Below are positions 24,448 through 32,389 of a stretch of DNA of 64,000 nt, piece by piece. The notes under the pieces are model-generated. The model was not told where the DNA came from and searched no databases. It was given only the letters and a program-made list of their open reading frames with translations. The position numbers and the translations under genes were made by a program. How positions within the stretch are numbered: the first letter of the stretch is position 1; each line of letters begins with the position of its first letter. The stretch comes from Anaerotruncus sp. MC2020. Its GTDB lineage: Bacteria > Bacillota > Clostridia > Oscillospirales > Ruminococcaceae. The stretch covers positions 124,001-188,000 of the forward strand of contig JNKE01000018.1 in NCBI GenBank assembly GCA_000701945.1, written 5' to 3'.

Positions 24448-25647
24448 ATGATAATCTTAGTTGTTAACGCAGGAAGCTCCTCGCTCAAGTACCAGCTCAT
24501 CAATATGGACGATGAGAGCGTGCTCGCAAAGGGCAACTGCGACCGTATCGGCATTGACGGTCATATCGCTCACAAGGCTGCCGACGGCAGAACTCTCGAC
24601 GAGGACTGCGCTTTCCCCACCCACACCGAGGCATTCATGAAGCTCGTTGAGGCTCTCACAAAGAGCTCCGCTAAGGTGATAGACAGCATGGACGAGATAT
24701 CCGCTGTTGGTCACCGTATAGTACAGGGCGCTGACGTATTCGACAAGTCCGTGCTCGTTACCGACGAGGTCATCGACAAGATAGACGAGCTCCGTGAGCT
24801 CGCTCCCGTACACAACCACGCTCACGCACTCGCACTCCGTGCCTGCAAGAGCGTTATCCCCGCAAACGTTCCTCAGGTCGTTGTATTCGATACAGCGTTC
24901 CACCAGACAATGCCCCCCAAGGCATTCATGTTCGGTCTTCCCTACGAGGACTACGAGAACTACCACGTAAGAAAGTACGGCTTCCACGGTACATCTCACC
25001 GCTTCGTTTCCAAGGCTCTCGCTAAGGCAATGGGCAAGAATGTTGAGGATCTCAAGATAGTTTCATGCCACCTCGGCAACGGCTCCTCTATCACAGCTGT
25101 TGACGGCGGCAAGTCAGTTGATACATCAATGGGCTTCACTCCTCTCGACGGCGTTGTTATGGGCACACGTACAGGCGCTGTTGACCCCTCCGCTGTAACA
25201 TTCGTTGCGGACAAGCACGGCTTCACTCCCTCGCAGATGAGCGAGTACATGAACAAGAAGTCAGGCTTCCTTGGAGTATCGGGCGTAGGCTCGGACAACC
25301 GCGACGTTCAGTCCGCAGCTAACGAGGGCAACAAGAGAGCACAGCTCGTTTCTGATATGCTCGTTTACGAGATAAAGAAGTACATCGGCTCCTATGCAGC
25401 TGCTATGAACGGTCTCGACGCTATCCTCTTCACAGGCGGTATCGGCGAGAACTCATGGGAGGTACGCGAGGGCGTATGCACAGATATGGACTACTTCGGA
25501 ATCAAGATAGACAAGGAGCTTAACCGCTCCATAAGAGGCAAGCTCACAAAGCTTTCCACACCCGATTCCAAGATTGAGGTATGGATAGTTCCCACAAATG
25601 AGGAGCTCCTCATCGCTCGCGATACACTCGAGCTCATCTCCAAGTAA
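24448..25647 (+). CDS. ackA: Acetate kinase
   Basis: 399 residues, usual length. Interconverts acetyl phosphate plus ADP with acetate plus ATP, the last energy-yielding step of acetate fermentation. Family landmarks: VVNAGSSSLKYQL at the start, VGHRIVQGAD, VVFDTAFHQTMP, KYGFHGTSHRFV, CHLGNGSSITAV, DTSMGFTPLDGVVMGTR and FTGGIGENS. Codons are strongly biased to the preferred set (CTC, GGC, AAG, TCC), as expected for a highly expressed catabolic gene. AAAGGA precedes the ATG. No pta gene lies beside it; the gene has its own promoter and terminator. Confidence 0.97.
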   Translation: MIILVVNAGSSSLKYQLINMDDESVLAKGNCDRIGIDGHIAHKAADGRTLDEDCAFPTHTEAFMKLVEALTKSSAKVIDSMDEISAVGHRIVQGADVFDKSVLVTDEVIDKIDELRELAPVHNHAHALALRACKSVIPANVPQVVVFDTAFHQTMPPKAFMFGLPYEDYENYHVRKYGFHGTSHRFVSKALAKAMGKNVEDLKIVSCHLGNGSSITAVDGGKSVDTSMGFTPLDGVVMGTRTGAVDPSAVTFVADKHGFTPSQMSEYMNKKSGFLGVSGVGSDNRDVQSAANEGNKRAQLVSDMLVYEIKKYIGSYAAAMNGLDAILFTGGIGENSWEVREGVCTDMDYFGIKIDKELNRSIRGKLTKLSTPDSKIEVWIVPTNEELLIARDTLELISK

Positions 25648-25666
25648 TTTCACTACAACATCTCAG

Positions 25667-25695
25667 CAGGACACCACTTCTGGTGTCCTGTTTTT
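25667..25695 (+). terminator. Terminator of ackA
   Basis: Perfect 10-bp stem CAGGACACCA/TGGTGTCCTG (25667-25676, 25681-25690), loop CTTC, five T. Confidence 0.93.
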
Positions 25696-25696
25696 C

Positions 25697-25721
25697 TGTA
25701 GGGACGCACATTGTTCGCCCG
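25697..25721 (+). repeat. Diverged TGTAGGG hairpin repeat, copy 4
   Basis: Begins TGTAGGGACGCACATTG and ends TTCGCCCG; resembles copies 2 and 5 but the stem is broken. Confidence 0.45.
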
Positions 25722-25751
25722 AGCCTATAGAATTGGTTTGCGGCAACGCAT

Positions 25752-25777
25752 TGTAGGGGCGCATTCCGTGCGCCCGC
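25752..25777 (+). repeat. 26-base hairpin repeat (TGTAGGGG family), copy 5
   Basis: Identical to copy 3 in opposite orientation; internal pairing GGGCGCA/TGCGCCC. Confidence 0.8.
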
Positions 25778-25798
25778 ATAGAAACGTCAGACATCGCG

Positions 25799-26017
25799 TT
25801 CGCAAACAATTCACTGGATTGTTTGCGAAGGGTGGTCTTTGATTTAATGATATTTTTTCGCCTCCATAGGAGGCGACCAAAGGCTCTGCCCTTGAAACCT
25901 GCGAGGTGACTCCCCACAGTGTGGGGAGATGTCGCGAAGCGACAGAGGGGACGGGCTGTTCAGCTGCCCTCGACCCGCAAGCCTTTGAAAAGGCTTGAGC
26001 GAAACTTTCGGTTTCGC
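25799..26017. repeat. Cluster of six consecutive hairpins without a gene
   Basis: The stems are 25799-25810/25818-25829 (12 bp), 25858-25865/25869-25876 (8 bp), 25910-25917/25921-25928 (8 bp), 25930-25935/25939-25944 (6 bp, GAA loop), 25978-25986/25989-25997 (9 bp) and 25999-26005/26011-26017 (7 bp). This stretch between ackA and tmcAL has no supported gene, no T-rich terminator and a base composition unlike either neighbour. It reads as a mosaic of short palindromic repeats; the third and fourth stems resemble intergenic repeats I have seen in other gut Firmicutes. Confidence 0.6.
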
Positions 26018-26063
26018 GCGGTAGTTTGTTCAGAACGGAAATTCTCTCCGCGCCGCCGCAAAC

Positions 26064-26092
26064 TTGACAAACGTTCATTTTTATTGCATAAT
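26064..26092 (+). promoter_or_regulatory. Promoter of the tmcAL operon
   Basis: TTGACA 26064-26069, 17 bases, CATAAT 26087-26092. Confidence 0.78.
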
Positions 26093-26124
26093 AGGGATAT
26101 AATGATATAGTGTGAGGTAAACCT

Positions 26125-27327
26125 ATGAAAATAAGCGGTCTTATCTGCGAGTACAACCCGTTCCACAACGGTCACCTGTACCATATCAACGAAACACGAA
26201 AAAACGGCGCGACTCACATTGTCTCCGTCATGAGCGGCAGCTTTGTCCAGCGCGGCGACGTCGCCATAATGGACAAGCTCGCACGCGCGCGGCTTGCGGT
26301 GCGGTCGGGAGTCGACCTCGTCATAGAGCTGCCTGTGCAGTTCAGCCTTGCCTCTGCGGAGAACTTCGCCGCGGGAGCAGTATGGCTGCTCAACTGCCTC
26401 GGAGCAGTTGACGAGCTCTCCTTCGGGAGCGAGTGCGGCGACATAGGCAAGCTGTCAAAGGTGCTCGAAATGGTCGACGAGATAGCTGAAACGCGCGCCT
26501 CTGACATAAGTGACATAATGGAGAAGGGATATACCTATCCGCGCGCGCTGACCTCGGTGCTGAGCGGCGTGTATCCGAACGCGGCGGCGATAGTATCCGA
26601 GCCGAACAACACGCTCGCGATAGAGTATCTCCGCGCGCTGAAAACTCTGCGCTCACCGATGAAACCGTTTACTGTCAGACGCGAGGGAGCCTCGCACGAC
26701 AGCGGAGTTTCCGAGGGCGGCTACGCGAGCGCCTCGTACATACGCGAGCGCATACTTTCGGGAGCGGATATTTCCGAGCTCGCGGAAATAATGCCCGAAA
26801 TGTGGGCAAAGGCAGTCGCTGAGGCTGAGGCAAAGGGCGGCATAGCGAAGCTCGAGCGGCTCGAGCGCGTGATGCTGTACAAGCTGAGAATGGCGTCGCC
26901 CGAGGAAATAGCACAGATAAGCGACATAGCGCAGGGACTTGAAAACAGGATATACGGAGCGCGGATGGCGGGCTCGCTCGAGGAGCTGTTCTGCACCGTC
27001 AAAACGAAGAGATACACAATGGCACGTATCAAGCGGATACTGCTCTCGCTGCTGATAGGGATAACGCGCGAGGACATGACGCATATGCCGCCATACGGCA
27101 GGATACTTGCCTTCAACGAAAGGGGAAGAGAGATACTCGCGGCGGCAAAGGGGAAGGCTGTTTTACCGTACGGCTCGTCGCTGGCGAAGCTCTCACAGAC
27201 CAACAGGGTGACAAGACGATTTGCCGAGCTTGAGGGAAGAGCGTCGGACATCTACGGTCTTGCACTTGACACAGTGACCTCCGCCGCTGATGACTACAGG
27301 GCGAAGATAGCGATAGACCTGGAGTGA
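26125..27327 (+). CDS. tmcAL: tRNA(Met) cytidine acetate ligase
   Basis: 400 residues. TmcAL activates acetate with ATP and acetylates cytidine 34 of elongator tRNA-Met, ensuring accurate AUG decoding. The N-terminus carries the nucleotidyltransferase fold with GLICEYNPFHNGHLYH (HxGH-type motif NGHLYH) and MSGSFVQRGD; RREGASHDSG and ASYIRERI follow as in the family. The ATG is preceded by GAGG at ten bases. It heads the long operon through rsmI and lies 480 bases after ackA, whose product makes the acetate it uses; that link is suggestive only. Confidence 0.93.
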   Translation: MKISGLICEYNPFHNGHLYHINETRKNGATHIVSVMSGSFVQRGDVAIMDKLARARLAVRSGVDLVIELPVQFSLASAENFAAGAVWLLNCLGAVDELSFGSECGDIGKLSKVLEMVDEIAETRASDISDIMEKGYTYPRALTSVLSGVYPNAAAIVSEPNNTLAIEYLRALKTLRSPMKPFTVRREGASHDSGVSEGGYASASYIRERILSGADISELAEIMPEMWAKAVAEAEAKGGIAKLERLERVMLYKLRMASPEEIAQISDIAQGLENRIYGARMAGSLEELFCTVKTKRYTMARIKRILLSLLIGITREDMTHMPPYGRILAFNERGREILAAAKGKAVLPYGSSLAKLSQTNRVTRRFAELEGRASDIYGLALDTVTSAADDYRAKIAIDLE

Positions 27328-27332
27328 AATGA

Positions 27333-28373
27333 ATGGGAAAAAGAATGTGTGTGATAGCAGCCGCGGTGATGTGTGCCGCGGCGATGACCTCGTGCAGCGG
27401 CGAGGAGTCGCAGCTCGGGGGGGACGACGTGTCTGAGCGTGGTTCGTCTGCTTTTTCGTCGAAGTCGGGGATAGAGCCGCTGACGGTTGCGATGGCTGAG
27501 GTGCCTACCGAAGCTACGAACGAGTACGGAGCTCCCGCGCGCGTCGAGATAGACGTGACAAAGCCCGATGACTACAAGGTGGGACAGAAATGCGCGCTCT
27601 ACGTCGAGACTGTATTACAGAATCCGCAGCTGCCAACGGGCTGCGAGATAACGGCTCTGACGGAGCTGCTCAATTATTACGGCTTCAAGGCTGACAAGGT
27701 GCAGATGGCTGACATTTTTATGGCTAACGACAGGATAGGCTACTATACGATGAACGAGGCGTATATCGGAGACCCTCATCAGGAGGACGGCTTTGGCTGC
27801 AATGCTCCCGTCATCGTGAAGGCGGCGAACGATTACTTCGACTACATCGGCTCGGACTGGTACGCTGCCGACCTGACGGGCAGCACAATGGCGCAGATAT
27901 ACTACCAGATAGAGCAGGGCAGACCTGTCATCGTATGGACGACGATAGATCAGGTGGAGATCGGCAAGGAGTATGCGTTTGAGCTCGGCTGCGGCGAAGA
28001 CCTGTGGTTCAACGGTATGCAGCACTGCGTAGTGCTGTACGGCTTCGACTACGACGAGAAGGTCGTACACGTCGCAGACCCGCTTGTCGGTAACAGAAAG
28101 TACGATATGGCGCGGTTCGAGCATATATACGCGAGCATGGACAAGCAGGCGGTGGTGCTCTGCGGGCATGAGGAGTCGGCGGGAGTCGACTACACCACCA
28201 ACGAGCAGAAAAGCGAGTGGATGAAAAAGAACCGCATATTTGAAAATGGCGAGAGGGTATGGCTCAGGGAGAATCTTGACCTGCTGATATCTCCTGAGGA
28301 GGCGGAAGAAAAGCCCGCACGAGAGGAGCCTGCAACTACTAACGCAACAACTACTACGGAGGCAAAAACTTGA
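27333..28373 (+). CDS. C39-like cysteine peptidase lipoprotein
   Basis: 346 residues. Lipoprotein signal ending at Cys21 (MTSC). After a Ser/Glu-rich spacer, the catalytic domain carries the Cys104 motif LPTGCEITALTELLNYYG, His231 in GMQHCVVLYGFDY and Asp249 in VADP, the triad of the C39-like peptidase group (PF13529 type). The last 20 residues are a Thr/Ala-rich tail. Probably anchored outside the membrane; substrate unknown (peptide processing or peptidoglycan-linked peptides are possible). It starts five bases after tmcAL and its stop overlaps the TTG start of the next gene, so it is in the operon despite being unrelated to RNA modification. Confidence 0.82.
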   Translation: MGKRMCVIAAAVMCAAAMTSCSGEESQLGGDDVSERGSSAFSSKSGIEPLTVAMAEVPTEATNEYGAPARVEIDVTKPDDYKVGQKCALYVETVLQNPQLPTGCEITALTELLNYYGFKADKVQMADIFMANDRIGYYTMNEAYIGDPHQEDGFGCNAPVIVKAANDYFDYIGSDWYAADLTGSTMAQIYYQIEQGRPVIVWTTIDQVEIGKEYAFELGCGEDLWFNGMQHCVVLYGFDYDEKVVHVADPLVGNRKYDMARFEHIYASMDKQAVVLCGHEESAGVDYTTNEQKSEWMKKNRIFENGERVWLRENLDLLISPEEAEEKPAREEPATTNATTTTEAKT

Positions 28374-29035
28374 TAAAAGGAATAATATTCGACCTTGACG
28401 GTACACTGATAGATTCAATGGGGATGTGGTACGACATCGACCGCCGCTTTCTTGCGGAGAACGGCGTGACCGACCCACCCGCGGGGATATCGTGGAAAAT
28501 AAAGCAGATGACGATAGAGACTGCGGCGAAGTTCATGATAAGCGAGTTCGGACTTGATATGACTCCCGCGCAGGTGATACGCCGCATAGAGGAGCTCGTC
28601 CGCGAGGAGTACGAGCACAATATCCCGCTGAAAAACGGCGCGGCGGAGCTGCTTGTTTTCCTCGACAGCAGAGGCATCCCCTACGGAGTTGCGACGGCTA
28701 CATACAAGGGGCTCGCGGTCGCGGCGATGAAGCGCTGCGGCGTGCTTGACAGGATGAGCTTCCTGCTCACGGACAAGGAATACCCCAACGGCAAGGGCTT
28801 TCCCGACATCTTCCTCGGGGCGGCGGAGCTCCTCGGTACATCGCCCGCGGAGACGCTTGTTGTCGAGGATTCGCTCCACTGTATCGAGACGGCAAAGGCT
28901 GCGGGCTTCGCGACTGCGGCGGTATACGAGGAGACGGCAGCCTCCGAGTGGGAGCAGATAAAGGCGCTCGCGGACTACAGCTTCACGGAGCTCGGCGAGC
29001 TGCGCGCACTTTTTGAGGTGGCAGATAATGAGTAA
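28370..29035 (+). CDS. HAD-superfamily phosphatase, beta-phosphoglucomutase-like
   Basis: 221 residues from a TTG start that overlaps the previous stop (TTGA); GGAGG lies eight bases upstream. Motif I is FDLDGTLIDS at residues 5-14, motif II is the Thr of ATATYKG, and motif III/IV are the Lys of GKGFPDIFLGAA and VVEDSLHC. The four-helix cap between motifs I and II places it in the subfamily of phosphoglycolate phosphatase and beta-phosphoglucomutase; LIDSMGMWYD points to a sugar-phosphate phosphatase. Substrate not determined. Its end overlaps the mnmA start by eight bases. Confidence 0.88.
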   Translation: MIKGIIFDLDGTLIDSMGMWYDIDRRFLAENGVTDPPAGISWKIKQMTIETAAKFMISEFGLDMTPAQVIRRIEELVREEYEHNIPLKNGAAELLVFLDSRGIPYGVATATYKGLAVAAMKRCGVLDRMSFLLTDKEYPNGKGFPDIFLGAAELLGTSPAETLVVEDSLHCIETAKAAGFATAAVYEETAASEWEQIKALADYSFTELGELRALFEVADNE

Positions 29036-30104
29036 GGTTATGGTCGGCATGAGCGGCGGAGTTGACAGCTCCGTTGCGGCAATGCTGCTTAGAGACAAGG
29101 GCTACGAGGTCACGGGCGTGACGCTGAAAATGTTCGGTGACGAGGACGTTGCGGAGGCGGTAAAGGAGGGCAAGACCTGCTGTGCGCTTTCGGACGTCCT
29201 CGACGCGCGCGATGTTGCGAGGAAGCTCGGTTTCGAGCACCTCGTTTTCAATTTCAAGGACTGCTTCCGCGAGAACGTCATGGAGCATTTCGCGCAGAGC
29301 TACATCTGTGGGCGGACGCCGAATCCGTGTATCGAGTGCAACCGCCGCGTCAAGTTCGACGCTATGCTCAGGCGCGCGCAGGAGCTCGGATACGACTACA
29401 TCGCGACGGGACACTACGCCGTAATCGAATACGACACGGAGCGCGGACGATATCTGTTGAAGCGTCCCGCCGACAGGAGCAAGGACCAGACCTACGTGCT
29501 GTACTCGCTCACGCAGGAGCAGCTCTCGCATACGCTGTTCCCGCTCGGCAGTCTCGAAAAGCCGCAGGTACGCGCTTTGGCGGAGCAGGCAGGGCTCGTC
29601 AACTCCGACAAGCCCGACAGTCAGGACATATGCTTCGTCCCCGACGGCGACTACGCAGGCTTTATCAGCCGATTCAAGGGCATTGAGCCCGCTCGCGGCA
29701 ATTACATAGATACGGACGGCAACGTCCTCGGCGAGCACAAGGGCGTGATATGCTATACCGTCGGTCAGCGCAAGCACCTCGGAATCTCGCTCGGCAAGCC
29801 CGCATATGTAGTGCGCAAGGACGTCGAGGCGAACACGGTCACGCTCGGCGATGAGGCTGACCTGTACTCGCGTTCGCTCATCGCGGACGACTTCAACCTC
29901 ATTTCCGTCAGCGAGCTGACCGAGCCCATGCGCGTGACTGCAAAGACGAGGTACACTCAGCACGAGCAGCCCGCGACTGTCTCCAACCTCGGGGACGGGC
30001 GGTATATGGTAGAATTCGACGAGCCGCAGCGCGCCGTTACGAGCGGACAGGCGGTCGTGCTCTACGACGGTGACATCGTTGTAGGCGGAGGAACGATAAT
30101 ATGA
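29028..30104 (+). CDS. mnmA: tRNA 2-thiouridylase
   Basis: 358 residues. Adenylates and thiolates uridine 34 of tRNA for Lys, Glu and Gln. The PP-loop GMSGGVDSSVAA is at residues 7-18; catalytic Cys pair in NPCIECNRRVKF (near 100) and DICFVPDGDY (near 200); LLKRPADRSKDQTYVLY is conserved. The ATG at 29028 is within the end of the HAD gene with GAGGTGG upstream. The start of the next gene overlaps its stop (ATGA). No iscS neighbour is in view. Confidence 0.96.
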   Translation: MSKVMVGMSGGVDSSVAAMLLRDKGYEVTGVTLKMFGDEDVAEAVKEGKTCCALSDVLDARDVARKLGFEHLVFNFKDCFRENVMEHFAQSYICGRTPNPCIECNRRVKFDAMLRRAQELGYDYIATGHYAVIEYDTERGRYLLKRPADRSKDQTYVLYSLTQEQLSHTLFPLGSLEKPQVRALAEQAGLVNSDKPDSQDICFVPDGDYAGFISRFKGIEPARGNYIDTDGNVLGEHKGVICYTVGQRKHLGISLGKPAYVVRKDVEANTVTLGDEADLYSRSLIADDFNLISVSELTEPMRVTAKTRYTQHEQPATVSNLGDGRYMVEFDEPQRAVTSGQAVVLYDGDIVVGGGTII

Positions 30105-30637
30105 CAAAAACGGCTCTTCTTGTTATCGACGCGCAGGAACTGATAACCAATGATAAGCTCTATGCCTTTAACAGATACACCCAGAATGTTTGCGCTCTCA
30201 TTGCTGCTGCCCGTGAAAACGGCGTGGAGGTCGTTTATGTCCGCCACGATGACGGCGAGGGAAAGCCGCTCTCCAAGGGCAATGCGGGCTATGATATTTA
30301 CAGCGGCTTTGCTCCTGCGGCGGGCGAGCGCGTATTCGACAAGTATGTGAACAGCCCCTTCCGTGACAGCGGACTACTTGGATATCTGCTGGAGAAGGGC
30401 GTGAAAAGACTCGTTGTCACGGGCTTGCAGACGGATTACTGCATTGACGCGACTGTCAAGTGCGGCTTTGAGCGCGGCTTCGAGATGATAGTTCCCGAAT
30501 ACTGCAACTCTACCTTCGATAATGTCTTTATGACAGCGGAGCAGACCTACCGCTACTATAACGATTTCATTTGGCAGAACAGGTACGCGAGGTGCGTGAA
30601 AATGGCGGAAGTGCTTGATATGATACGGAGTAAATGA
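30101..30637 (+). CDS. Isochorismatase-family cysteine hydrolase
   Basis: 178 residues. Same fold as the nicotinamidase at 5468. Catalytic Asp in LLVIDAQELI, and Cys in GLQTDYCIDATVKCG; the cis-peptide region (VTGLQTDYC) is intact. Substrate unknown; family members hydrolyse small amides or isochorismate. It overlaps mnmA by four bases and touches trmN6 directly, so it shares the operon. Codon choice is a little less GC-rich than in neighbours at its start. Confidence 0.85.
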   Translation: MTKTALLVIDAQELITNDKLYAFNRYTQNVCALIAAARENGVEVVYVRHDDGEGKPLSKGNAGYDIYSGFAPAAGERVFDKYVNSPFRDSGLLGYLLEKGVKRLVVTGLQTDYCIDATVKCGFERGFEMIVPEYCNSTFDNVFMTAEQTYRYYNDFIWQNRYARCVKMAEVLDMIRSK

Positions 30638-31360
30638 ATGGACTACAAATACGAAAAACTGACAGATAAGATATACGTCTGCGCGAGCAGCGACCACCGC
30701 TTCGGCACGGATGCCTTCCTCCTCGCGGATTTTTCGCAGTACCGCGCAAAGGACAAGGTATGCGACCTCGGCACGGGCTGCGGGATAATCCCGCTCATCA
30801 TGCAGAAGAAGATGCCGCCGCAGGTGACCTACGCCGTGGACATACAGGAGGGCGCGATAGAGCAGCTCCGCCTCGGCATGGAGCGCAGCGAGACGAGCGG
30901 TATCGTGCCCGTGTGCGCCGACCTGAAGGAGCTGTGGGAGGGCGCGCCCCTCGGGCGGCTCGACCTCGTGACCTGCAACCCGCCGTATAAGGTGAACAAC
31001 GCGGGCTTTCAGAGCGCGATAACAGCGCAGAGGATAGCGCGCCACGAGATACTCTGCACGATAGACGACGTCTGCGCGGCGGCGGAGAAATTGCTCAAAT
31101 TCGGCGGCAGACTTTGCGTCTGCAACCGTCCCGAGAGGCTCAGCGACGTGATGTACGCGATGAAGTCCCATAACATTGAGCCGAAGCGCCTCCGCATGGT
31201 GTCGAAGAACGCGGGCGAAGCGCCATGGCTGTTCCTCCTTGAGGGCAAGAAGGGCTCGAAGCCGTTCATGAAGGTCGAGCCGCAGCTCTATATACGCAGC
31301 GGCGACGGCTTCACGGAGGAGCTGCAAAGGATTTACGACACGGGAAAGGAGCAGTTATGA
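30638..31360 (+). CDS. trmN6: tRNA1(Val) A37 N6-methyltransferase
   Basis: 240 residues. SAM-dependent methyltransferase with motif I CDLGTGCGIIPLIM and the N6-adenine methylase motif CNPPYK (NPPY). The N-terminus DKIYVCASSDHRFGTDAFLLADF matches YfiC/TrmN6 type proteins that methylate A37 of tRNA-Val1. The ATG is one base after the previous stop, with CGGAG upstream. Stop overlaps rsmI start (ATGA). Confidence 0.88.
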   Translation: MDYKYEKLTDKIYVCASSDHRFGTDAFLLADFSQYRAKDKVCDLGTGCGIIPLIMQKKMPPQVTYAVDIQEGAIEQLRLGMERSETSGIVPVCADLKELWEGAPLGRLDLVTCNPPYKVNNAGFQSAITAQRIARHEILCTIDDVCAAAEKLLKFGGRLCVCNRPERLSDVMYAMKSHNIEPKRLRMVSKNAGEAPWLFLLEGKKGSKPFMKVEPQLYIRSGDGFTEELQRIYDTGKEQL

Positions 31361-32178
31361 GCGGCACACTTTATATAATAGGTACGCCGATAGGCAACAT
31401 GGAGGACATCACGCTCCGTCAGCTCCGTATGCTCTCGGAGGTGGACTTCATCTGCGCTGAGGACACTCGCGTGACGCTGAAGCTTCTGACTCGGCACGAG
31501 ATAAAGAACGAGCTTGTGAGCTTTCATCAGCACAGCTCCCGCGCGGACGCACAGCACATCATCGACAGACTGCTCGCGGGGGAGAGCTGCGGAGTGGTCA
31601 CCGATGCAGGAATGCCCTGTATTTCCGACCCCGGCGAGGTGCTCGTGCGGCTCGCATATGAGAACGGCATAGACGTGAGGGCAGTCCCCGGACCGTCCGC
31701 GGTAGTGACTGCGGCGGCGCTGTCGGGTATGCACCTGAGCAGGTTCACGTTCGAGGGCTTCCTTTCCGTGAACAAGAAGGAGCGCGCGGAACAGCTCGAG
31801 CGCCTGCGCGGCGAAACGGGAGCGATGATATTCTACGAGGCTCCGCACAAGCTGAAGACCACTCTTGCCGACCTCGCCGACTTCTTCGGCGGGGAGCGTC
31901 ACATCTCGATATGCCGCGAGATAACGAAGCTCCACGAGGAGACCCTGCGTATGACGCTCGCGGAGTCTGTGAGCTACTATTCCGAGAACGAGCCGCGCGG
32001 CGAGTACGTGCTTGTAGTCGAGGGCGGAAGCTCCGACAGCGGGGAGCTCACGCTCGAGGAGGCACTGGAGCAGGTAAAGAAGCTTATATCCATGGGCGAG
32101 AAGCCGACCGATGCCTGCAAGGCGGTCGCGAAGGAGACGGGCTTCAAGAAGGGCGAGCTCTATTCGGCGCTTCAATAG
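31357..32178 (+). CDS. rsmI: 16S rRNA C1402 ribose 2'-O-methyltransferase
   Basis: 273 residues. Tetrapyrrole-methylase fold with the RsmI N-terminus LYIIGTPIGNMEDITLRQL, EDTRVTLKLL, DAGMPCISDPGE and VPGPSAVVTAAALSG. It methylates the ribose of C1402 in the decoding centre of 16S rRNA with SAM. C-terminal extension to 273 residues is normal. It is the last gene of the operon starting with tmcAL; no terminator was recognised after it, only 210 bases with two promoters for the next gene. Confidence 0.95.
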   Translation: MSGTLYIIGTPIGNMEDITLRQLRMLSEVDFICAEDTRVTLKLLTRHEIKNELVSFHQHSSRADAQHIIDRLLAGESCGVVTDAGMPCISDPGEVLVRLAYENGIDVRAVPGPSAVVTAAALSGMHLSRFTFEGFLSVNKKERAEQLERLRGETGAMIFYEAPHKLKTTLADLADFFGGERHISICREITKLHEETLRMTLAESVSYYSENEPRGEYVLVVEGGSSDSGELTLEEALEQVKKLISMGEKPTDACKAVAKETGFKKGELYSALQ

Positions 32179-32251
32179 GCTGTATTACGTTGTTTTCGGC
32201 AGACTGGGATATATTTCAAGCATTTACTATAATAAAATTGCACGAAAATAC

Positions 32252-32280
32252 TTGAAATTTGTCGTAAGATGTGATATAAT
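32252..32280 (+). promoter_or_regulatory. Upstream promoter of the PHP gene
   Basis: TTGAAA 32252-32257, 17 bases, TATAAT 32275-32280. Confidence 0.75.
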
Positions 32281-32312
32281 TATTATCGCTGTATGTACTT
32301 CTTTTTGTGATA

Positions 32313-32341
32313 TTGACATCATATAATGCAGTATATATTAT
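32313..32341 (+). promoter_or_regulatory. Second promoter of the PHP gene
   Basis: TTGACA 32313-32318, 17 bases, TATTAT 32336-32341; 61 bases downstream of the first. Confidence 0.65.
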
Positions 32342-32389
32342 TTTGTCTGCCGCATTTGTCTTATTGCGGCATGGAAAGAGGTTTGATCA

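Noticed and set aside
25919-26110. 63-codon reading frame among the hairpins
   Set aside because: Translation of palindromic repeats; such frames are typical spurious calls in repeat-rich intergenic DNA.
28983-30107. 374-codon minus-strand frame
   Set aside because: Shadow of mnmA, which has all catalytic motifs.
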